From positions 31,307,686-31,371,685 of the forward strand of contig OZ022261.1 of assembly GCA_963978905.1 (NCBI GenBank): a DNA stretch of 64,000 nt, written 5' to 3'. Below, one piece after another: positions 25,879-38,000 of the stretch. The notes under the pieces were generated by a model. It saw nothing but the letters and a program-made list of their open reading frames with translations. It was not told the origin of the DNA and made no database searches. The position numbers and the translations under genes are program-made. Origin of the DNA: Trichostrongylus colubriformis. Taxonomy: Eukaryota > Nematoda > Chromadorea > Rhabditida > Trichostrongylidae. The first letter of the stretch is position 1. Every line of letters begins with the position of its first letter.

Positions 25879-26760
25879 TTAGTCGTAGAAAATGTTCCTG
25901 GCGAAACCATCGCCATCCACGCAACACAGCCGCGACGCAGGCCCGCCATCAATACGGCCGTAGTGCTCAAGCAAATCAGAGTTCATCGTGAAACATTCTT
26001 GGTGATATTTTATGTCTCGGTGGAGAATGTAATAGTCGGATACAAACAAGAAGATGACGTATGTAAGAGGTCTTTCCTCGGAGAACTGTCGTTTTATCTC
26101 ACCCATCTTATTGAGAGGCATCGAATTGGCTTCTGAAACGTACACCTCCAGTGCTGACAAACAGAAGCTAACAAAACACTAGCAAGGTACAACTTTCACT
26201 CGAGCACTATTGAAGTCAGAAGAGAACGTGAAATCGAGTGGATGAATTTGGCTCACTGAGATGACAATGGGTCAGTGGCTGTTTACAATCAAAACTGTGA
26301 AAACCTCGAGAGGAACACCACAGCCTGTAAACATAAGGATTCATATAGCAAGTAACACAGCCAGTTCACGGATAAATAGCATAATTTAGTAAATAGTCAT
26401 AACGGTAAACATGGAGGACCAAACTGTACGATATTGCCCGCTCATTACCAAGGCTTGATGCACACCTTTCACAGGAACAAATACAAAATTGCCCCAATGA
26501 ACCACGATGACCTTTACTCACTTCAGGCTTTTCAAAGGCTCATAGGGAATAGATACGAGTTTTTTCCACTAGGACAGAGATTCGCGTTGCGGTGCGAGCG
26601 CTTTGACAACCGCGCCCCGCCCCCTGAATAAGGTTTAGGACACTGTATTTGCATAAGGACCCAAATTCATACGGGCACCCTAGATCGCACGTATCGGGTA
26701 GCACGCAGCGTTGAAATGGTCGACCCTCACAATACACTTACGATTACCGATACTATGAAA
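25879..26760 (-). CDS. Possible 3' end of an unrecognised gene, two exons
   Basis: The final exon runs from 26152 (acceptor 'acgtttcag') to a stop at 25879. It reads 'ANSMPLNKMGEIKRQF' and later 'SDYYILHRDIKYHQECF', with Cys pairs near the end. Two upstream options exist. One ends at the strong donor 'gtaagtg' at 26735-26741 and reads 'AGRIYDSLGIPVFHSIGN', phase-compatible but with a poor acceptor. The other uses the good acceptor 'tttctatcag' near 26882 in a different frame with a weak donor. No family was recognised. Confidence is low because the joining exon is ambiguous. Confidence 0.3.
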
Positions 26761-26999
26761 TACGGGTATGCCAAGACTGTCGTAAATTCGGCCAGCCAAG
26801 AGAATGCTTCGGATTAGTCATTGAGTAAATACGGAAATTAGCCAAAATCATGTGATTTGTGCGAACCGTGAACCCATACTGATAGAAAATTTGAAGAAAT
26901 TGATGTACTACAGGTAATGAGGAGCATAAGAATGACAAAGCAAATGATAGCGGGAGGAGGATAGAATCCCGCCACCTACATTTCAAGGTCGTTCTGGTC

Positions 27000-29900
27000 G
27001 ATGGTAGATGATCAATGGATCAACCTGGAGAGGATTAAAGTGCGTAGGCGGATCAAGTGATCACTTTATTGCCATTTATAAAATCGATGCTGCCAAAAAG
27101 GAAAGAGTCTTGAACATTCCCCAATTTCTTTGAAATTCCTATATTGCTGGAGATCGATGCGGTCATAAATGACTACAATTGTATCTGGCGAACGGCAAGC
27201 TGTATCAGAATCTAACGTTGAGGGCGATTTCTGGATTTCAATGAAGACGGATCAAAAGGATAAGTAAACTTTTTCTTGATGTTGACCCTGTGGCGAGTTG
27301 GGAGTCGTCGTCAATGGCCAGTTTTCTTCGAATCTCCCTCGCCGTTATGCGGCTCGACACAGCAAATTTGTCAGTGAATAGTGCTGATTGCCTCTAGTTT
27401 GGCTAAATGGACAATTTGACAATAAAAGGAGGCGAGATTTTCTGCCTCAAGCCGCGCATTCCGCTGAAATACGATAGCGTAACGAGTTCAGTAACTCTCA
27501 TTTAGCCTTTTCTAAGATGAAGAGTGAGGAACGGAATAACTATGCAATGAATCGCATAATGCGTGGACTCGTTTAACCTATTTACGATCGCGTATTTATG
27601 TGATTGATTGAGGATCGCGGTCATACCCCTCTTAGTGCAGGGAAACTCTATAATTTCACAGCGCCGAGTTTCAATATCCTGAATAAAGTGAATAGCATGA
27701 ATTGAATGTTGCGCAGTGACCGTCATCTTACATGTATTGTATGGGAAGGTAATCCTGGTGCAATGTAAGTTTCACGCACTCCGATTGCGGTTCGAATCTA
27801 TTTCTTTGAATGGACTTCACGGGGAAAGATCAATGCTGGATGAGAATTTACGATTGCACAATACCGCCCCTAACTTCTGCAGAAGCGACGTGTCACAGCT
27901 TTTTTCTGAAGCGAAAAGTGCAGAATTGGTGTTTTGGGTGAACACTGCACCATTTCTCGGGTTTTGGATGTAGAAAACATGTGATTTGGAGAAGTACTGC
28001 CCAATCGATTGCGGTTTTCGGTGGCCCAATAAATGGCGATTTTAGCAAAGTAGAAAAACAAGCTCAGAAATGCAATCAGGCCACCTAGCGAAATTCAGTT
28101 TCAACAAGCTTTTGTCGTGAGAGATATTAGTTATATCAGCATTCCATGACCTCTGCGATATGGAAATATTGCATGCATTAATACGCTGAATCTGCAACTT
28201 GGAGGTGAAGTGGGAAGTTGACGACGTCATATTCGTCCGCCGGTATTGCCTACGGTACTTAGAGACACAGTTTTATTTCTCGGCTTTTTGACCATTTCAT
28301 TCCGTTATTCCTTCACATTCTGAATCCGACCACCTTCATATTTGTGATATTTCCGTATTCGGCACGAGTTACCCCCTATCACGGTCTTAGAGACAGCATT
28401 AGGGGTAATGCTGTAATGGAGAAATCCCTACAAGAAGTCACTCACGTGGTAGTCCTGGGCCTAAGAAGGCTATCTGTGTCAAAATCCCGGTGAAAAAGCG
28501 CCCTTCGAGCTGTAGAAACGCCGCAAAACGCCGCAACTGCCCATCTGTCCCGCCTCTTGATAAGTCGATCCCGCCTCCGGATGACGATTCCCGATTGACT
28601 GGGGTGGGAGCGGTCAAGCAGATGCGGCAGGATCAAAGGTTTTGCGGCGCGCTTTCGCAGTTTTAGCTTGAAGCTCACTCCAAAAAGTAGATGCTCTCGT
28701 ATTCCCAAACATTCCCTTGTGTTTACTTGGCAACATGCCAGTGGAAAACCAGATCAGATTACCCGCCTCTTGACGGACAGGTCGTCCGCATCGAGAATCA
28801 ACAGTGGATAGGGGGCCTATTTCTCGGGTTTTTGGCCATTTCCATCCGTTGTTTCTTCACTGTCCTGTTACTAGTCATCTCGCCTTTCACATTCACTACT
28901 TCTTTTACTTTTCGTCCAACTTTCCCCTAATGCTGCCTTTAAGTACAAAAGGACATGATAGCTGTCAGAAAAGCCGAGCAGCCTACCACTTAACCACGTC
29001 TTATGACAAAAGGTGCGTCAACGGTAATGTCGAAACAAAAGTGAAATTTTACGATGTTCGAAAACGGCGTCTCCACAAGGATCCAAGACGATGTTTTCTG
29101 CACATGTAGTGAGAAACCTGCCCCTGCACCAGGTCACTGCTAACGTCACCTCCTTTGAAGTGTATTTGTGCCGATGTTCAACGAAGGACCTTGCATCCCT
29201 GTTCAGAGTACAGTTTTGCAGTTTCGGGAGCCAGATTCGCGAGCACCGTTCGACATCGGATACCATTACAAACGGCCACTTCACCTCGATTCCTTCCTTT
29301 GTGAGCTCTGCTAAATCGAGATTTCCCGAGTCATTTTAAACACATTGTTCCAAAAACCTACAATGAGTAGAATCTGTAAATTCACGAGCAACTAGGACAA
29401 GGACTTCTGAGCGACCGGGAATGGCTTTTTTGGTGCTCGGAAATTCTTCTGTGATATGAAACTCAACCGGATGTTCCTATCGCCTTATAGAGAAGCAATG
29501 GAGGCGCAATGCGGATTTTGACAGTACCAGACGTTTTTGTCTGTGAGAAATAACTATCCTTTTCTATTTATCCATATCTTTTACCTACATATATCTATCA
29601 TTTGATCATTGTACCACTTTTTATCTGTTTTTTTTTTCATCTAGCTCGTTATCATTTTACACAACGACTTCTGACTCAGTCAGCAACTTTGTCATCGCAT
29701 TGTCTCGAATTTCAATTATTGATGTGTACCTCTACTGTCGAATGACAATGAGACACATCTCAGCTACCGTTGGGTTTCTGCTCAGCAGTTATCGGAGCCT
29801 TCCCTGACCCAGTCCATTCATTCGCATCCATTTCGGTGAAATTTTAAGCAATCCGTGATATTTAAATGGGCGGATGCTCATATGGGGAGCTCTTACTGAG

Positions 29901-30300
29901 GCCATATCGGTGTTGGAGTCAAAGGATGATTGATGCGACCGACCGCCCAAGGCGGAACCAATGCACGCGACACCTAGAACACTGGGTCTGACTTTTGCAT
30001 ATCTGTGGACTCACAAAAGTAGGCAGAATGCCATTAAAAGATAAAGGATCAGCTAGAAGAGGGAAACTGATGAAGTACACATACGCTGCTCTTCCCTTCG
30101 GAATAAAAAATCTACAAAGTCATAGACTTGGACTCATTGGACTCCTATTCAAAACCTATATTCCGTTGCTAATCCCGACCTCTGCACGTACGTCTACCCC
30201 TCTCCTGTCCAATCAAGTACGACCCTCTGTCAAAGAATCCTGACTCCCGGTGTACTCTGCTCCACCTAGTCCAGGAATGGATTCTCACGATATTGCTCGC
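27000..30300. other. Stretch with no supportable gene
   Basis: A frame open on the minus strand at 29018-29284 is Cys-rich and continuous but has no identified splice partners. Segments at 28240-28300 and 28790-28870 belong to the dispersed 'ttctcggctttttg' family. Nothing else was recognised. Confidence 0.3.
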
Positions 30301-30315
30301 AGCTGTACCGACAGT

Positions 30316-30491
30316 TAGACTGCGTTCATACTTCGCGATGCCGGCGGCAGGACGTGGATGCACGTCCCTGCGTTCGCTTGTGCCGCCCTGTCTCGTTGCT
30401 TTTGTTGTCTCTGCACCTCCCCGTGCCACTCTGTCTCGCTGCCTATGAACGAAGCCACGCCCTGGCGGCGCAAAGTATGAACGGGGCCTTA
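30316..30491. mobile_element. Small GC-rich MITE related to the 36.7 kb Harbinger-type element
   Basis: The left end 'gcgttcatacttcgcg' and right end 'gcgcaaagtatgaacggggcc' are imperfect inverted repeats. They match the termini of 36674-37024 ('GGCCGCTTTCATACTTTGCG'), and the right side is followed by TTA. Related ends also occur at about 56396 and 47180-47212. Confidence 0.55.
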
Positions 30492-30836
30492 GGTGGTCTT
30501 GCTAACTGACTCTCTAAGGAAAATATAGGAATGATCGTAGGATTACTGAGGCCAGTAAGGTGATGGCATCTAACAAACTCTTTCGAAATATCTCGTGCGT
30601 CGCATTGCTAGCGAATTACACTTGCATGGACACTGCACTAGGATAGACTACTCATCGGTTTGCTATTTGAAGCCATTCGTATACTTAGCGGCATTGTACT
30701 GCAGAATTCAACAACTGCTGACATGCCGCTTGGTTGATAATTTTTGCAACAGCGTATTGCTTCTGAAAATTGTGGAATTCAGTTCTAAGTTTTCAAGGTT
30801 TGAAGCCTTCACAGTGAAAGCTCACTAATGAAGCTC

Positions 30837-30935
30837 GAATAAATCGTCCAGGGAAATTTAAGTTCTTTTATTACCCACATATTTATGTTTCATTTGCGAT
30901 TAAGGGTCGCATGCAAAGTTTCAGTGAAGGACGAC
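30837..30935. repeat. Partial copy of the TTAA-type hairpin MITE
   Basis: It contains 'aaatcgtccagggaaa', 'tacccacatatttatg' and 'cgcatgcaaagtttcagtga', corresponding to one arm of the 22807-23231 element. A possible remnant of the opposite end, 'ccatggatgattccttt', lies at about 31275. Confidence 0.55.
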
Positions 30936-32098
30936 AGGGTGGGTTTCAGTGTCTGAGTGAGTTTCGCAAGTAAGTCACATGAGTCTGCGCATTATAGAAA
31001 GCTCAGTAGCAAAGAAGCGACACTGATGTGGTTAGGGACACAGAATGTGGAGCCAGTCAACATTGGGCGCGAAAACATGGACTGCGCTCTGGCCGCAGTC
31101 GACTGTTCAAGTGTTTTGGCGCGAAATGTGGGAGAATTCAAACGAATTGCTCCTCTTCCAGTTTTTTTTTGATTTCTGCCTTAGAATAAAGAAAAATCTC
31201 CTGTTCTCTTCGTGTATCTACTTATGTACTGTATGTAGAGTAGTTTTGAGAAAAACGAGAATTGTGGAATTTCCATGGATGATTCCTTTCAATGATGTGG
31301 GGCTGTGATCTACGAGCTTCGAAGCATTATAAAAACGTGGAGCTGTAGATTGGCACCTCATTGAGAATGGCTAGGCTGACCTATTGACCTTCTCTTATCA
31401 GACAGTTCCATGACCCAACTCATTAGAAAATAGGCGAATACGATACAGAAACAAACTAAGTCAGATATTCATTGACAAACGAATAAAACGCCTGAGGTAA
31501 TGTCAATGAAAATGTTTCAATAATTATGTACATCACATGAGATTCACATTATCCATAGGTAAGCGTCTATGCAGGCAAAGCGCGGTTGCGAGGCAACGTG
31601 ACTGAACAGCAAAGAAACGCGCGTCGATCGATAATCGCGTCTTAACGCAACCGCGCGCGCCACTACTGATGTCCTATTGCCCTAATTTTCGGGTAAACAT
31701 TTAGTCTCATATGAGGCTAATAGCAAAGTGTTTTCATTTGTACTGAAGTGAAGGAGGAGAATGAAGGAATTCTATGGCGACAATACTATGCAACTTTCTA
31801 AAATCAGAAATAATGCTGTAAATATCCATTCGCACTTCCAATCGATACTCTTACAACGCTAGGATAGCCATGATGTTCACAACGATGAAAGGATATGACA
31901 CTGAGGATATAAGTAAGCAAGAGTTATGGAATTTGTAGAAGAAGTTCTCCCATTATACAAAATGCGTGAATTTTATATTCTGTTCCTTATAATTTGTACA
32001 ACTAAACAACAGAGATCACAAACGCCTTTCTCATATCTATGCGACTGTACACTCAAACGTATATATAAATAGAAATAAAATTTAACATCTCTCAAATA

Positions 32099-35000
32099 TC
32101 ACCTAGTTGACAATGTTTTCATTGGTGTACTAAAAGCGAGGCAGTATTTCATATAGGTATTCCGTTCATCCAGGTATCGATTACAGTTGTAGATCACAAT
32201 GACGAACCATACTTCGAGAAATAAAGAAAGAGCGTACACTATCATTAATGAATAGATACGAACCATCGTCCCTGTAGAACAAGTTTGTAGGTTGTTGGTT
32301 GCTTCAAAAAGTGATTTCTTACCTGCATCCAAAGCGACAGTGTTATGAACGGGATGTTCCATGAAGGGAGCCGCATTGATCAGTCTGTAGAAGACGGCAG
32401 AATCGGTCGTTATTGCTATCAGCCCACTGATCAACACCAGTGCGAAACATACTATAGCAATAACCTGAAGTATTGATGTATTTGATTACGCAGCCATAGA
32501 ATGCTTTCTTCATCGTGTCGCAAAGGAGACTGTTAAGTTCAGGATGCTAGGAATGGTATACCGTAATCGAATTTACTGCCAGTAGTTAACTTTGAACTCA
32601 CAAATGAAACGAATAGGTTCCAATAAGAATGAACACCTATATTACTACGCAGGAAGCAGCGCAAAAGTAGAACAAGACGCAGTGTAGAGTTGAGGACTAC
32701 CAGGAAAACGCGTGACTAAACGCTTTGTGTCTTTACGGAAGAGTTGCATTTTATTTGACGCCTGGTGATAATTACGAAGCGCGTGATCCTGATTACAATC
32801 TACCGTATCCAACAGCCCGAACATATGAACTTGTGACGCCAGAAAACGAGCTGAGTAGTGGCTGTCAGATCGCGCCTTTGAAAACTCTAACAGGCAACTC
32901 TAACTTTGTACAAAGTAATGCAAATTTTGTGCGATTTCAATCTATTGTGAAACAGGAGGGACCGATGCGGCGTCGTGCTGTGCTCCTCATTGTGCCCGGT
33001 CCCGCACACATCGCTTTAGTGGCTTTGCATTTTTCTTCACAGACGCTGCACCCAAAACAGTGGGATGAGTATTTTCGGTTCCTCCATTTCATATAAAAAA
33101 CCAGCAGGTGAACTGCACCAAGAAGCGATCTCCCTAAAGTGTCAAAAAGTTCAACTATTTTTGTAATTATGGGCACAGCAGGAAAGTTACAGGAAGTGCA
33201 TCATGGGACATTCAAATTAGGTCGAATCATGTGGTTTATTCAAAATGGAACAAACAGCAAGTGGTGACACAATTCTGTAGGGATAGAGATTTCCCAGTCC
33301 TCTATTCCTTTCTCTATTTCTAGTTTTATTCTTGAATTGTATGCTAATCGTTATCTGTTTGTTAATCTCAGAAGAATGATTCATTCGTTTGAATTCTCTC
33401 AAGATCTAACAAATGTTCAAGTTCAATACTGTTATCTGATTGAATTCGCCTAGGAATGTTTTGAGAACTAGCAACTCTAGGAGTGTAAAAACCGCTGGCT
33501 CCTATAGAAGCTCTCGAGGCAAACCTCGTCGGAACGCATTCATTGTACCGGACTGTCCAGCAATAGAGGATTAGTAAAAAAATCTTCTTTACATGGTACA
33601 TCGGCCGGAAATTTGACCCCGGTCGCCCGCGTGGTAGGCGAGCATTCCACAACTGTACCAACGAGTTTTTGTCGAGGACCCCTTCTGGCTGCCATGGCGC
33701 GGCGACGAGCAAGGCGCACGCCACATTAAACAAAGAGACAATGAAGAGAAAGACCGAGGGAGAGACAGCTTCTCAGACCCAATGATATTTCGTTCACTAT
33801 CTCCGGCTCCATCTCAGCTTCACAAGGCAGGGTAACGGTATTTCTCAGCACTATCTACGATACCATCTCAGCTTGGCACCGCCTGTAAGGGTTCCGTATG
33901 TAAACACGATGCACAACACTGAGCTTTCATTCTACTCTCGCTGCGCTACTCTCGTGATCGTCTTCCGTCAGACGCCGTCTTCCGCCGTCAGCACATACCG
34001 TCAGGAGAAGAATCGACTCCCTACGGGAAGACGGGTGGACCCCTTCCAGCTCCAGCTACAATCTCTGGAAGGACTTCTGCGAGTGAGGAGCTGAAGCTTC
34101 AAAAGCACCCAGAAGAAGATAACCGCGTTGGAAAGACAAGAAGCGAGCACTCGGGAAAACCACCTGCAGAAGATCGATACTCGTATGGAGAAGACTGAGA
34201 AGAGTCTAGCCAATCACCACGAATTCGTCAAACAGACTGCAGGCCCGACGAATCTAGTCATCAAACCACAGCACGTGGACGAACTGCTGAAGCGAGTCAT
34301 GACGAGTTTAATCGAGATGCAGTACAACCTCGAGGAACAAATGGATAACACAAAGAACCGCGTCCTCATGGAACTGGAAGACCGATGCAGAACCGATGTC
34401 GAAAAGTTCAGCAATAACACCACGATGTAGCAGACGTCGTCCTTATAGCGCCGTCCAGCGATGGATATCAGAGGTCAACGTCGCCGCGTCATGGCAGCCA
34501 GAAGGGGTCACCGATTACAAGTCGTTATCACACCCCATTGCACCGAGGTTTTACCCGCAGGTCATATAGCCCCTGGATTAGGTCACCGAGAGTATAGAGA
34601 ATTCCCCAATCCTCTATTCCTTTCTCTATTTCTAATTTTATTTTTGAATTGCATGCTAATCGTTGTCTGTTCGTTAATCTCAGAAGAATGACTCACTCGT
34701 TTGAATTCTCTCAAGCTCTGACAAATGTTTATGTTCAATACTGTTATCTAATTGTATTCGCCTAGGAATGTTTCGAGAACTATCAACTCCAGTGGTGTAA
34801 AAGCCGCTGGCTCCTGGAAGAGGCTCTCGAGGCAAATCTCGTCGGAACGCATTCATTGTACCGGACTGCCGAGCAATCTAGGGTTAGTCAAGAAGTCTTC
34901 GGGGGGGGGGGGGGGGGAAGGGGGAGGGGGGAGGGGGGGTGGAGCTGACTGAATTCGAGTATCGTGGCGCACACACAAAATTTCATTCAGCGAAAGGTGT

Positions 35001-38000
35001 CTGTGGCAATCCGTTGAGTTCCTGCAGTGGGTGCATCGCCCCATTCTGCATTCTCACTGATATTTCACTCGTTTCATGATAGTATTCGTTGTTTACGAGT
35101 ATAACCCTCATCTCGTTCCATCTAGCACAAACTAATTATTGATATATTCAATCGATTTCACATACCACGACAAGGATGCAAGCTTAAAGGCTCTTCATCA
35201 TCATACATCCCTTCACAAATCTTTCCCATGGCTACTTTATGCGACTCCATACTAGGATGACTGGCTCGACAGGATTTGCTCTTGGTTGAGGACCCAGGCA
35301 GGAAATCAGTGGAAACAAGTTTTGGAAGGTTTGACGGACGCCTCGGAAAGTGACGAATTCGGTCATATCGGGTTCTCAGCACGTTTGAATCGGTTTGATC
35401 CTATAAACTAGGGCGCCATGCCGCTAAACTCACCAGGTATTGAAACGGAGTACTGGTGGGGCCAATGCTTCATTATGTCTAGCAGCGGGCTCTTCATGTT
35501 CACATTCCCGCAAGCTTTACGCCCTAATCAACGGAAACCGACAGCGTGTCATCATTGAACCCTAAGTCATTACGGGACCCGCTTACCGGTATACAGACAT
35601 CCTACGGGCATGGTTGTCCCTACCAGACGTTTCTGGCCACAATGAGTTGCCTTCGACGGTTCAGGTCGTGAAAATTTTGTCGTTCGAACAAAAGTACGGT
35701 GACGGGCATGCAACCGTTGATGCGAGTGACCACGAAGTGCATTTGAAAAGCTTTTGAAATCTCAAAAATATCTCAAAAAACGTTTAACCTCGACAGGCAC
35801 GCACCATAGTAGAAAACGTTCCTGGGCACACACTAGGCAGAAATGAAAGAAAAACAATTTGCATAGAGGAATACAAAGAAATGCAAACTCAGGCGCTCAT
35901 ATTTCTGAGACAAACTGTGTAGAGGGGATAGGGGGTGTGTATACTTTGGTACGAATGACCTCCTTCGCACCCCATGTGCGAACGCTTAATTACTTTCTCG
36001 CACCTCAACTCTTATTAGAAACGTATTTGTATGATCAGAAAACATTACAGCTCAACAAAGTTTGTTGGAGAAACACTTGTACGTGGATTGCTCAAACACC
36101 GCTTCAAATATCTGCATTTGACTCAGTTACTTCCTCGAACCTCATGTGCGAGCAAATATTTAACGAGTAGAAGACGACTATGGACCGCTCAATTTCATTA
36201 ACTGAGTATAATGTTCACAGAAGAAAAACGGTATGGGTGAAATTCTGATCAAAGGATTTTTCCAAAAAAAAAAGATTTTGGCTCGATGGTGCTATGGTAA
36301 CCAGTCAGATACTAGTGGGGAATGATTGTAACATTTTCAAAAATTATAGCATTGCAAATAAAAAAAAATAGTTGGAATAATGAATAAAAAATAAGTGAGT
36401 GAAATAAGTGAATGAGATAAAACACAATTCTTGAATTATCGGAGCGCAAATGTTAACCAACCTTACCATATATGACATATTATTATTAATCTCGGTGAAA
36501 TGTTGTAAGTTACCCGTAAGGGAGTCATGCAAGAGAATAGTTGTATCTTCACACTTTTAATATGAGTTGCTATGGTCACAAGATAAATTTGGCAGTTCGA
36601 TGAGAGGTCAAATGCAGGTATTTAATCAGGTTTGTTGAGCTGTAATGCTTTTTTATATTGGGTCATTCCATAAGGCCGCTTTCATACTTTGCGCACCGAC
36701 GCCGTCACGCGCGTGACGGCGTCAAACTTACGCAACCATTTGCCCGCCGCAGGAGACGGCGTCCATAGATAATGCGGACCCAATCACACTACAGTATGGG
36801 GATTGTGGCCGATTCGAATCTTGGCGCTATGCCTATAAGGTGATCGTGACCGCTTCGTGTATTGGCACAGCGCCAAGATTCGAATCGGCCACAATCACCA
36901 TACTGTAGTGTGATTGGGTGCGCATTATCTATGGACGCCGTCTCCTGCGACGGGCAAATGGTTGCGTAAGTTTGACGTAAGTCACGCGCGTGACGGCGTC
37001 GGTGCGCAAAGTATGAAAGCGGCCTAAGTAGTGTCGTTTTTTTTTCAAGCAAAAATTTCTTTATAAAATCACATGTTTTCGCTACATGTTATATATCGTT
37101 TGAAAGAGAATTTTCTGCTCTACAAATTAGTGAGCTCAGTCTTTCTGTCGGTCACAATGGGGCCGATTGCAAGGCTGGCGAAGGGGTAGGTCTAGCCAAC
37201 AAAAATTGACCAAGCCGGCAGTTGACTAAAACTATATTTCACTTTAAGAGAATCAACCAATCATGTGTCCCGTACTTAGCACCGACGTCTTCTGCAAGTT
37301 ACAATACTTGGTTGATCGATAAGTCACGTCTTTCTTTTTTTTAAATCCTCTTTCCAAAAGCACTCACTTTTATTCAAAATGGAATTTTTCCTTTCAAACT
37401 CCTTGCTCAGCAATGTTTCAAGGACCATTCGAAAGACTTTTTTCTGCTCCATCGAAATCATGTTTCGATTCTGTCTTGACTGCGATTCAGGTGTGTTTTA
37501 ACACCATGTAATAGGGGTCCACTTGACATTTTTTCACAAGTTATTTTTTCATTAGCAAGTCAATAAATCCGGTCATTGATATTCCCCCGTTCCTACTCAC
37601 TACCTCCCCGCTACATTTCACCGCTCTTCTAGCGGTCCGGTTGAAAAAATTTCTTGCCCTGATTCGACGAAGTGATCAAAAAACATTGAGTTGTGGTGGA
37701 AAAAGCGAATTTGGAAAAAGGACGACGCGACTTCTCGATCAACCAAGTATTGCAACTTGCAGAAGAGGTCGGTGCTAAGTACGGGACACATGATTGGTTA
37801 ATTCTCCTGAAGTGAAATATAGTGTTTCAGTTAATTGCCGGTTTGGTCAATTTTTGGTGGCTAGACCTACCCCTTCGCCAGCCTGGAAATAGGCCCCATT
37901 GTGACTGAAAGAAAAACTGACCACATGAATTTGTAGAGCGGAGAGTTCTCTTTCAAACGGTATATAACATGTTGCAAAAGCATGTGATTTTATAGAGAAA

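Larger units (their letters stand above)
33276..34900 (+). mobile_element. Short LTR-type element (about 1.6 kb, non-autonomous)
   Basis: Direct repeats of about 315 bp lie at 33276-33593 and 34591-34900. They share long blocks such as 'cctctattcctttctctatt', 'tctcagaagaatga' and 'gtcggaacgcattcattgta', with roughly 90% identity by eye. The left repeat begins TG and ends CA, and is followed directly by TGG, the canonical start of a tRNA primer-binding site. The right repeat ends in a 17-G run instead of its last bases. The roughly 1 kb interior has no reverse transcriptase. It lies in an intron of the LAPTM4-like gene, in opposite orientation. Confidence 0.6.

Noticed and set aside
27776..27800. 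'gcggttcgaatct' resembling a tRNA B box
   Set aside because: No A box or acceptor stem is found at the right distance.
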